Below are positions 1 through 6,139 of a stretch of 21,105 nt of DNA, in pieces. Numbering within the stretch: the stretch's first letter is position 1; each line of letters begins with the position of its first letter. The stretch is from JBCCRH01 sp039208045 (lineage in GTDB: Bacteria; Bacteroidota; Bacteroidia; Chitinophagales; Saprospiraceae): NCBI GenBank assembly GCA_039208045.1, contig JBCCRH010000049.1, positions 1 through 21,105 on the forward strand, given 5' to 3'. The notes under the pieces were generated by a model. That model was not told the DNA's origin. It saw only the letters and a list, made by a program, of their open reading frames with translations, and searched no databases. The translations under genes and the position numbers were made by a program.

Positions 1-45
1 AGAGGTCTTGCCTACCCCAAGCGAACCGTTGATAATGACGATCAT
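1..45 (-). CDS. Partial P-loop kinase/NTPase, N-terminus only
   Basis: The first 15 codons of a minus-strand gene that leaves the window at its left edge. They read MIVIINGSLGVGKTS, a hydrophobic beta strand followed by a Walker A loop (GSLGVGKTS), as in small nucleotide-binding kinases and AAA-like ATPases that begin almost directly with the P-loop. The ATG is at 45-43. The gene is divergent from the esterase starting at 112, so the 66 bases between them must hold both promoters. The substrate cannot be told from this fragment. Confidence 0.6.
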   Translation of the reverse strand, partial: MIVIINGSLGVGKTS

Positions 46-67
46 AACTCTTTTTTCTTCATCAAAC

Positions 68-85
68 TTTTGATGCCCATCAAAA
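68..85. repeat. Perfect inverted repeat in divergent intergenic region
   Basis: TTTTGATGCCCATCAAAA is a perfect 8+8 bp inverted repeat with a 2-nt centre. It lies between the divergent starts of the P-loop gene (45) and the esterase (112). This is a usual place for an operator shared by two promoters, but no regulator can be assigned. Confidence 0.35.
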
Positions 86-111
86 AGTACTAATTTAAAC
101 CAAAACATACC

Positions 112-1272
112 ATGCGATACCTAACTCCTTTGCTGCTTTTAATGTGCGTGCTCCAAACTAAAGTAAACGCACAAGAAATAACCATTGGCTTTCAAGATTC
201 GCTCTACTCCGAGACTTTACAGGAAATGCGACATCTCAAAGTATTCCTTCCACCGAGTTATGAAAAGTATACTTCTGTAAAATATCCTGTCACCTTCTTG
301 TTGGATGGCAACTTCCTGTTCCACAGCGCTTCCGGTATGATCGAGTATATGAGCAAAACGGGGGAACTTCCAGAGATGATCGTCATCGCTATTGCTAATA
401 CGCAGCGCACGCGCGACTTTACGCCTACCCATACGCTCATTAATTATGAAGGAGAAGAAGATCAAGGGCTAAAGGCGAGCGGTGGCGGCGAGCGCTTTCT
501 TACCTTTTTGGAGGCCGAACTGATTCCCTATATCCAAGAGCAGTACAAAGCACTACCCTTCAACACCATCATTGGTCGTTCCTTTGGCGGCTTAATTGCT
601 GGGCACAACTACTTGCAAGCCAACTCAAAAATCAATCGCTTCTTGCTGATTGATCCCAGTTTTTGGTGGGATGAGCAGTGGCTGGTCGAGCAAGCGAAAG
701 CTACATCGGTGGAAGCTATCCAGCAGAAACGTATGTACATTTCTTGCTCCGATAACTTCGAATATTCTGACTATATCAAAGGAATGCGGGCTAGCCAGGA
801 AGGATTTGCTGCTCAACTAGTAGCAAAAGGGCTTTCCAAATCAGCCATGCAGCTAGACTATTTCGAAGAAGAAACACATGGCACCGTTACCCTACCAAGC
901 CTGAGAAATGGACTACTTTTCCTATTCAACGATTTTTATTTGGATGGTATGAAATACAAAACGGCGGATGAAATACTGAATCATTTTCAGCAATTTGCAG
1001 CAGCCAATCACCCCGCCATCTATCCCCTCGAAGGCATGATTACCTGGCTCGCCTCCAAGCAATCCGCTGGATATCCAGATCGTGCAGAGCGCCTCTATCA
1101 GCTCAACCTGAAGCATTTTCCGGAGTCTGTACGCGCCCATTTCGCCTTAGCGCAACACTATGAAAAACAGGAAGACAAGGCAGCAGCTATAGCCCTTTAT
1201 GAGGCGATTCTACTGATAGATGAGGATAATAAAGTGGCTTTAGAAAAATTAAGCCTGCTAGAAAAAGATTAA
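112..1272 (+). CDS. Secreted alpha/beta-hydrolase (esterase D/Fes-like) with C-terminal TPR
   Basis: Predicted exported serine esterase of the alpha/beta-hydrolase fold, in the putative esterase (esterase D / enterochelin esterase-like) family. Residues 1-20 form a signal peptide (basic start, Leu-rich core, ending VNA-QE). The nucleophile elbow is GRSFGG with Ser157, preceded by the PVTFLLDGNFLF strand (about 59-70). A probable catalytic His256 lies in EETHGTV. After the hydrolase domain (about 40-275), residues 310-385 look like TPR helices (RAHFALAQHYEKQEDKAAA), a common tail in Bacteroidota members of this family. The substrate is unknown; acyl or siderophore esters are usual for relatives. 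It is convergent with the hydrogenase-cluster gene at 1269-1469, and the two stop codons share the TTAA at 1269-1272. It is probably not functionally linked to the hydrogenase. Confidence 0.85.
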   Translation: MRYLTPLLLLMCVLQTKVNAQEITIGFQDSLYSETLQEMRHLKVFLPPSYEKYTSVKYPVTFLLDGNFLFHSASGMIEYMSKTGELPEMIVIAIANTQRTRDFTPTHTLINYEGEEDQGLKASGGGERFLTFLEAELIPYIQEQYKALPFNTIIGRSFGGLIAGHNYLQANSKINRFLLIDPSFWWDEQWLVEQAKATSVEAIQQKRMYISCSDNFEYSDYIKGMRASQEGFAAQLVAKGLSKSAMQLDYFEEETHGTVTLPSLRNGLLFLFNDFYLDGMKYKTADEILNHFQQFAAANHPAIYPLEGMITWLASKQSAGYPDRAERLYQLNLKHFPESVRAHFALAQHYEKQEDKAAAIALYEAILLIDEDNKVALEKLSLLEKD

Positions 1273-1469
1273 CTCAAACATTGCGTCAAGAAATCGCATA
1301 ACTCATCCAAGTCACCAAAAGGCGCGATGACATAGCCGTCCTCCGTCAACTTGAATAAGTTGGAGTTTTCCACTTCAATTTGGTAGGCTTGTGGAAGTTG
1401 CACGTATTTACCATCTACCTGCACCACTTCTATGTTCGCTTTCGCTAAATGCCTGAGTAGCTGCTCCAT
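1269..1469 (-). CDS. Small conserved-looking protein of unknown function (66 aa)
   Basis: A 66-residue soluble protein that I do not recognise. It has an amphipathic start (MEQLLRHLAKANIEVVQVDG), short predicted beta strands around residues 14-48, and an acidic C-terminal helix (GDLDELCDFLTQCLS) with two Cys. The ATG overlaps the stop of the nickel permease by one base (TAATG at 1469-1471), so it is almost certainly co-translated as the last gene of the hydrogenase accessory operon. A metal-handling or hydrogenase accessory role is inference from position only. Confidence 0.55.
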   Translation of the reverse strand: MEQLLRHLAKANIEVVQVDGKYVQLPQAYQIEVENSNLFKLTEDGYVIAPFGDLDELCDFLTQCLS

Positions 1470-2089
1470 TACGCCAAATTTTCATACACTACAAAAGCAC
1501 CATACCCAATACATAGCAGGGAAGAAAGCACAATCAACACCAGCTGCAATTGACGATTCGACGTAAAGCGTTTGGAAAAAGGCAAGCTAAACACTCCTGC
1601 TGCTAGCAACATCCCCACAATTGAGCCTACTCCAAAAATTAACAAATAGAGCAAGCTATTAAAGGTGGTCTGAATCTCCGTCATGACCAATAAAATCATC
1701 GCTCCGCTCCCTGCCAAGCCATGTACCAGCCCAACACCATAGGCCAAGTGATGATTCTCTGTACCATCTAGTTCTCGATGTACATGCGAAGTGCCATTGT
1801 AATACTGATACAGGCGCACTAAGCCCAGCCCAATCAACATCATACCGACTGCTGCTTCAAAATAGCCAAAGTATACCTCTGAAACAGCTACTTTCCCCAC
1901 AATCATAATCAGGCCGATCAAAAAGATCGTAGACGTATGACCCAAACCCCAGAAAATACCATCCTTGATAGCTTGGATGGGGTGTTTTCGCTTAGTAGCG
2001 ATAGTGCTAACAGCCACTAAGTGATCAGCTTCAAAGGCATGTCCAAAGCCTACCACAGCGGCAAATAAAAGAGGTATCGTTGATTCCAT
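1469..2089 (-). CDS. Nickel permease, NiCoT/UreH (NicO-like) family
   Basis: An integral membrane protein of 206 residues with about six hydrophobic segments. The first carries HAFEADH (His17, Asp22, His23), an exact match to the HX4DH signature of nickel/cobalt permeases. It is followed by FWGLGHTSTIF (about 46-56), which resembles the second NiCoT signature LGH(S/T)(S/T). A His-containing loop (SHVHRELDGTENHH, about 101-114) separates the two halves. The length and layout fit the shorter UreH/NicO-like members. It probably supplies Ni2+ for the [NiFe] centre assembled by HypA/HypB, whose genes lie in the same cluster. It starts 1 nt after the NHL gene stop and overlaps the next ORF by one base. 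UreH-like proteins are sometimes loosely annotated as sulfite exporters; the HX4DH motif argues for nickel. Confidence 0.8.
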   Translation of the reverse strand: MESTIPLLFAAVVGFGHAFEADHLVAVSTIATKRKHPIQAIKDGIFWGLGHTSTIFLIGLIMIVGKVAVSEVYFGYFEAAVGMMLIGLGLVRLYQYYNGTSHVHRELDGTENHHLAYGVGLVHGLAGSGAMILLVMTEIQTTFNSLLYLLIFGVGSIVGMLLAAGVFSLPFSKRFTSNRQLQLVLIVLSSLLCIGYGAFVVYENLA

Positions 2090-2090
2090 G

Positions 2091-3185
2091 TTAAAAGCTT
2101 AGTTGGTTAATAATGACGCGATGATTGCCCGTATCGGCTACCACCATCGTTTGCCCTTCCGTACTGATCGAAAAGGGCCAGTAATAGGAATATTCGGTCG
2201 TGAGGATCGCCTTCATATTTTCACTACCGGTCTCAAAATCATCCTGTCCCAGCAGATCATTTGCGGAAGCATTATTCGCTGTCGGCACTTGCTCAAACCA
2301 TAGCAAGCGGCTATTCCCGGTATCTCCTACCCAGAGGCCATCGCCATAAAAATGGCTATCGTAGCACCAGTTCAAGGTGTTCGCCTTGGGGAACCACCCA
2401 AACTGATTTTGCCCATTCCCTTCAAAACTTTCCTGCCCAATAATTACATCCGCCTTTTGGCTAAATGCAGTGGTCCAGTCGTGCCAAAGCAGCACCCGAT
2501 AGTACTGCGTGTCGGTCACTACGAGCTGCCCCTTCGGCCCCACCTTGACGGAATACGGCCAAATGGGATCTTCGTGCTCGTAGTCCCGCTCATTGAAACC
2601 TGCTTTACCAATCACTCCATCTGCTTTTGCGAACGAGGACGAAGGGATAGTCTTATAGTAGAGAATTCGACGGTTACCCGTATCAGCAATCCAAAGCTGC
2701 TCCCCATCTGAAAAGACGCCATACGGCCAGTTTAAGGACTGTGCAGTAGGCGTGCTAGCCACCCCATCAATATTGGGCTGATTGTCCGAAAAATCGGGTT
2801 GGCCAATCACAATATCCGCAGGCTGTCCATCTTGCGTGGGAAAGGTATTCCAGATCAGAACCCGATGATTCCATGCATCCGCAACGATCAATCGCTCCCC
2901 ATCCGACCAGATTCCCGAAGGGTAAAATAGAGTCGAGGCATTCACCTTACCACCCGAATTGCGGCCTGTATCTGTTTTTTGGGGTTGCCCCAAAACGATG
3001 TCGGCATCCTGTTGCTCGGCCTTAGGTAGTTCATTCCAGATGAATACCCGATTCTGCGCCGTATCGGCGACCAGTAGCTTACCTTTGGCTAGGCAGACGC
3101 CACGCGGTGCTAAAAAAGGATTGTCGCTACCTCCTGTAAAGACGTGCAGCTTATTTATTAGTGCTGATGTAATATTAGTTTCCAA
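2091..3185 (-). CDS. NHL-repeat beta-propeller protein of the hydrogenase cluster
   Basis: A cytoplasmic protein with no signal peptide, built from six NHL-type blades. Each blade has a D-T/A-x-N-x-R core: VADTAQNRVFIWN (39-51), VADAWNHRVLIWN (101-113), IADTGNRRILYYK (166-178), VTDTQYYRVLLWH (223-235), VGDTGNSRLLWFE (286-298) and VADTGNHRVIINQ (349-361). After most of them a second recurring motif, AD(I/V)(V/I)xGQ, appears at about 61, 123, 188, 245 and 309, so the true repeat is about 60 residues. NHL propellers usually act as protein- or nucleic-acid-binding platforms. From memory, NHL proteins have been noted beside group 2a hydrogenase genes; the role there is not established. The start overlaps the end of the globin gene by 11 nt, implying translational coupling. 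Confidence 0.75.
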   Translation of the reverse strand: METNITSALINKLHVFTGGSDNPFLAPRGVCLAKGKLLVADTAQNRVFIWNELPKAEQQDADIVLGQPQKTDTGRNSGGKVNASTLFYPSGIWSDGERLIVADAWNHRVLIWNTFPTQDGQPADIVIGQPDFSDNQPNIDGVASTPTAQSLNWPYGVFSDGEQLWIADTGNRRILYYKTIPSSSFAKADGVIGKAGFNERDYEHEDPIWPYSVKVGPKGQLVVTDTQYYRVLLWHDWTTAFSQKADVIIGQESFEGNGQNQFGWFPKANTLNWCYDSHFYGDGLWVGDTGNSRLLWFEQVPTANNASANDLLGQDDFETGSENMKAILTTEYSYYWPFSISTEGQTMVVADTGNHRVIINQLSF

Positions 3186-3576
3186 ATTTAATGCGTTGCT
3201 GATTTCTAAAATTGATTTTCATTTCCATGACAATGGCTAATGCCTTTGCCTTTTCTTTTAACTCATCGGCCTTTGGCCCTTCGAAGTATTGGTCTACTGT
3301 GGCAAAAAATAAGTGCAGCCATTCTTCAAAATGTGCTTTATCTAATCTGCTCATCTCATCTACTTCCAAATGCGTCGCCATGAGGTCGCCATCGTATTTC
3401 CCAGCTTTGAAAAGCGCACTTTCCCAAAAGTCGGCAAAGCGATGTAAAAACGGCCCTAGCTTTATTTGCGCCACGCCAAAAAATAGCTGGCTGTAGGCTG
3501 GTCGATCTAGTAATTGCTCAAAAAAACGATGACTTAGCTGCTCTATATCACCTCTATTTTCAATGTCTTTCTTCAT
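3175..3576 (-). CDS. Group III truncated haemoglobin
   Basis: A 133-residue globin matching the group III (P-type) truncated haemoglobin pattern. It has an N-terminal DI..L..RFFEQL helix, Phe49-Ala-Asp-Phe-Trp51 after His45 (E helix region), the YDGDLMATHL stretch with His69 as the likely proximal haem ligand, and HFEEWLHLF (82-90) with the conserved Trp86. Where relatives such as the Campylobacter protein have Phe-Tyr at B10, this one has Phe18-Phe19, so the distal hydrogen-bonding Tyr appears to be missing. This would change ligand stabilisation. The gene sits directly upstream of and overlaps the NHL gene, downstream of hypE. It may bind O2, CO or NO for the hydrogenase or its maturation, but that is inference. 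Confidence 0.8.
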   Translation of the reverse strand: MKKDIENRGDIEQLSHRFFEQLLDRPAYSQLFFGVAQIKLGPFLHRFADFWESALFKAGKYDGDLMATHLEVDEMSRLDKAHFEEWLHLFFATVDQYFEGPKADELKEKAKALAIVMEMKINFRNQQRIKFGN

Positions 3577-3577
3577 A

Positions 3578-3595
3578 CTAGCAAATACAAGGGAA
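3578..3595. repeat. Imperfect direct repeat of the hypE 3' end (copy before globin gene)
   Basis: On the minus strand this reads TTCCCTTGTATTTGCTAG and abuts the globin start (TATG). It matches the last codons and stop of hypE (TTGCCTCGTATTTGCTAG at 3660-3643) at 16 of 18 positions. A REP-like palindrome lies between the copies, so they look like the two sides of an insertion. Confidence 0.6.
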
Positions 3596-3606
3596 CAAAA
3601 TCTTAG

Positions 3607-3636
3607 CCCGCGCCCAGCGGATTTGCAATCCGCGAT
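3607..3636 (+). repeat. REP-like palindromic repeat, copy 1
   Basis: Core GCGGATTTGCAATCCGC (3617-3633) is a 7-bp-stem hairpin with loop TGC. With its flanks (GCGCCCA-) it belongs to the same family as the copies at 13157-13187 (reverse orientation), 13213-13244 and 14168-14200, which share (G/C)GCCTAGTGGATTTG(C/T)AATCCGCG. It lies between hypE and the globin gene and may act as an mRNA end-stabiliser or partial terminator. Confidence 0.6.
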
Positions 3637-3642
3637 GGTAGC

Positions 3643-4719
3643 CTAGCAAATACGAGGCAACTGCTGCCCTGTCAGCATATTCACCACCCGACGCCCCCCA
3701 ATCGCACTCGTCAACACGACCTGCCGAGGATGCACCTCCACCACTTCCCCAATGATAGCAGCGTGCTGCCCATGCTCTAGCCCACGCAACTGCTCTACAA
3801 AAGCAGCCGCACGATCCTTCGCTACCACTGCCATAAATAGCCCTTCATTTGCCACATACAATGGGTCTAAACCCAACAGCTCGCATGCCCCTTTCACCTG
3901 CTCATCTATCGGCAGTGCTTTTTGCTGTAAAGCAATTCCATAATTAGTATCGCGAGCAATTTCGTTGAGTACCGTTGCTACCCCGCCACGCGTCGGATCG
4001 CGGAATAGGCGAATAGCCGCTCCAAACTCATCCAGAAGTGCTTTGATCGTATGATTCAAATTACAAGTATCACTTTCAATATCGGTCTCAAACTCTAGCC
4101 CTTCCCGCACCGACATAATCGCAATGCCATGCGTGGCTAATTGTCCACTCACGATAATCTGATCACCTACCTCAATTCGATTGGCATCTATATGAGCGCT
4201 GGGGTGCAGGTGACCAATTCCTGTAGTATTAATAAAAATCTGATCGCCCTTTCCTTTTTCTACCACCTTGGTGTCACCCGTCACGACTTGCACGCCTGCT
4301 TGCTCGCAGGCGAACTTGATCGATACCAGCACTTCCCAGAAATCCTCCATGCGCATCCCCTCTTCAATAATGAAGCTTAGAGAAAGATATTGAGGGATGG
4401 CTCCACACATGGCCAGATCATTGACCGTGCCATTCACCGCCAGTTCACCAATATTACCGCCAGGGAAAAAGATAGGTGAAATCACAAAGCTATCGGTTGT
4501 AAATGCTATTTGGCCTTGAGCCGCCAAAATAGCCCCGTCGTGGCGCTTATCGAGTGTATCGTTTTTGAGCAAATCAAATACGCCACTATCGAGTAATCGA
4601 TTCGTGAGCAATCCACCACTACCGTGCCCTAACGTAATCACTTCAAAGTCTAGCATCGGCATGGGGCATTGCAATTGCATGCGCAGCTTGCTCGGTCGTT
4701 CTAATATTCCGTTTTCCAT
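3643..4719 (-). CDS. hypE: Hydrogenase maturation protein HypE
   Basis: The PurM-like carbamoyl dehydratase that receives a carbamoyl group from HypF on its C-terminal cysteine and dehydrates it, using ATP, to the thiocyanate that supplies CN- for the Fe(CN)2CO centre. It has the glycine-rich ITLGHGSGG (28-36), TGDTKVV and the family's C-terminal tail ending PRIC with the acceptor Cys358. The length of 358 is slightly above usual because of the first 13 residues; an internal Met14 would also be possible. The ATG at 4719 overlaps the hypD stop by one base (TAATG), which supports the longer start. It is the last of hypB-F-C-D-E. Its 3' end is imperfectly duplicated just downstream (3578-3595). 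Confidence 0.96.
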   Translation of the reverse strand: MENGILERPSKLRMQLQCPMPMLDFEVITLGHGSGGLLTNRLLDSGVFDLLKNDTLDKRHDGAILAAQGQIAFTTDSFVISPIFFPGGNIGELAVNGTVNDLAMCGAIPQYLSLSFIIEEGMRMEDFWEVLVSIKFACEQAGVQVVTGDTKVVEKGKGDQIFINTTGIGHLHPSAHIDANRIEVGDQIIVSGQLATHGIAIMSVREGLEFETDIESDTCNLNHTIKALLDEFGAAIRLFRDPTRGGVATVLNEIARDTNYGIALQQKALPIDEQVKGACELLGLDPLYVANEGLFMAVVAKDRAAAFVEQLRGLEHGQHAAIIGEVVEVHPRQVVLTSAIGGRRVVNMLTGQQLPRIC

Positions 4720-5837
4720 TAGGCTTCTACATTTTCGGTTTGCAATTCGGCCATGGCTTGTGCAAAATGGTAGTAGGCGGCACAGGCGCCTTCAGAGGAG
4801 ACCATAGGAGCGCCTAGCGGCTGTAGCGGTGTACATTTTTTGCCAAACTGGGGGCATTCCTGTGGTTTTTTGATGCCTTTCAGTACCTGCCCTGCAATAC
4901 ACTCTTCGCTCTCTGGCACTTCTTCGATCTGCACCTCAAACTTTAGGCGCGCATCAAAATTAGATAGTGCTGGACAGACCTCGTAGCCACTCATGGGGAT
5001 CGTACCAATGCCCCGCCAATCACGATCTTCTACGTCAAACACGCGTTCAATCACCTTAACTGCCTCTGGATTGCCCTCCGGCTTCACCACTCGGCTATAT
5101 TGATTTTCTAGCTCCTTTCTGCCTTGTTCCAATTGACGCACCGTCATCAGGATTCCTTGCAGCATATCTACTGGCTCAAAGCCGGTAATGACAATCGGAA
5201 TCTGGTAGCGCTCTACCAAAGGCCCGTATTCCTCAATGCCCATGATCGTGCACACATGGCCTGCTGCTAAAAAGGCTTGGATGTGGCTTTCTTCATCCTC
5301 CATCACTGCTGCAATAGCTGGAGGTACTAGCACATGCGAAGCTAAAATTGAATAGTTAGTAAGGCCCATGCGCTCGGCATGTAAGACCGATAAGGCATTG
5401 GCAGGAGCCGTTGTTTCAAAGCCTACTGCAAAAAAGACTACCTCCCGTTCGGGGTGGGCTTTCGCCAATTGTACCGCTTCCAGCGGTGAGTATAAGATGC
5501 GTACATCTGCCCCTTCTGCCTTGGCTTGTAACAAGCTTTTTTTGGAGCCTGGTACGCGTAGCATATCGCCATAAGAGCAGAGCATCACCCCTTTCTCTTC
5601 TGCTAGATAGACGGCTTTGTCGATCAGGTTTAGGGGCGTCACACAGACGGGGCAGCCAGGGCCGTGCACCATGGTGATCTTATCGGGCAATAGGTTCAGA
5701 ATGCCATTCTTCACCAAACTATGGGTTTGACCACCGCATACTTCCATGATCGTCCATGGCTGGGTGACGGTTTGATGAATTTCTTTGAGGTATTGTTCGA
5801 CCAGCTCTGGGTCACGGTATTCGGATAGGAATTTCAT
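4719..5837 (-). CDS. hypD: Hydrogenase maturation protein HypD
   Basis: The [4Fe-4S] protein that, with HypC, forms the scaffold on which the Fe(CN)2CO group is built. Visible signatures are EVCGGQTHS with Cys34, GPGCPVCVTP with Cys62 and Cys65 (the thiol-redox and Fe-binding cysteines), and the C-terminal cluster ligands Cys313, Cys328, Cys335 and Cys352. The length of 372 is normal. It starts 12 nt after hypC and overlaps hypE by one base, so HypC, HypD and HypE are probably made in step. All expected residues are present. Confidence 0.97.
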   Translation of the reverse strand: MKFLSEYRDPELVEQYLKEIHQTVTQPWTIMEVCGGQTHSLVKNGILNLLPDKITMVHGPGCPVCVTPLNLIDKAVYLAEEKGVMLCSYGDMLRVPGSKKSLLQAKAEGADVRILYSPLEAVQLAKAHPEREVVFFAVGFETTAPANALSVLHAERMGLTNYSILASHVLVPPAIAAVMEDEESHIQAFLAAGHVCTIMGIEEYGPLVERYQIPIVITGFEPVDMLQGILMTVRQLEQGRKELENQYSRVVKPEGNPEAVKVIERVFDVEDRDWRGIGTIPMSGYEVCPALSNFDARLKFEVQIEEVPESEECIAGQVLKGIKKPQECPQFGKKCTPLQPLGAPMVSSEGACAAYYHFAQAMAELQTENVEA

Positions 5838-5849
5838 ACTGATCGGATT

Positions 5850-6119
5850 TTAGTTTTCGAAAACTTCTTTGTCTGGGAGTAACTCGTCGAGCTCCCCCGT
5901 TTCAGCTAGAAAGCGGAAGGTTTTCTTCGCTTCTTCTTCATTGACTATACTGATGGCAACGCCAACGTGTACCAGTACATAGTCTCCCTCTTTAGCGGCT
6001 GGTACCATCTCTAAGCTGGCTTGTTTGACAATACCACCAAATACCACTTTGGCCATCCGCACCATCCCGTCGTAGAGATGCTCAATAGACTTAATTTTTC
6101 CAGGAATTGCTAAGCACAT
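5850..6119 (-). CDS. hypC: Hydrogenase maturation chaperone HypC
   Basis: Small chaperone of 89 residues that carries the Fe(CN)2CO moiety with HypD and delivers it to the large-subunit precursor. It begins MCLAIPGKI with the essential Cys2 exposed after Met removal, and has His51 in the VHVG motif, the second conserved ligand. The OB-like barrel region (about 1-75) is followed by an acidic tail (LDELLPDKEVFEN). The gene lies 20 nt after hypF and 12 nt before hypD. Only one HypC/HupF-type chaperone is visible in the window, so it presumably serves both HypD and the large subunit. Confidence 0.96.
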   Translation of the reverse strand: MCLAIPGKIKSIEHLYDGMVRMAKVVFGGIVKQASLEMVPAAKEGDYVLVHVGVAISIVNEEEAKKTFRFLAETGELDELLPDKEVFEN

Positions 6120-6139
6120 AATTTTTGTTTATTTATACC

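Noticed and set aside
1469..2089. Sulfite exporter or HupE proper
   Set aside because: The HX4DH motif and the LGHTS-type second motif point to the NiCoT/UreH nickel permeases.
2352..2711. Plus-strand ORF of 119 codons
   Set aside because: It is antisense to the NHL-repeat gene, and its sequence pattern reflects the repeats on the other strand.
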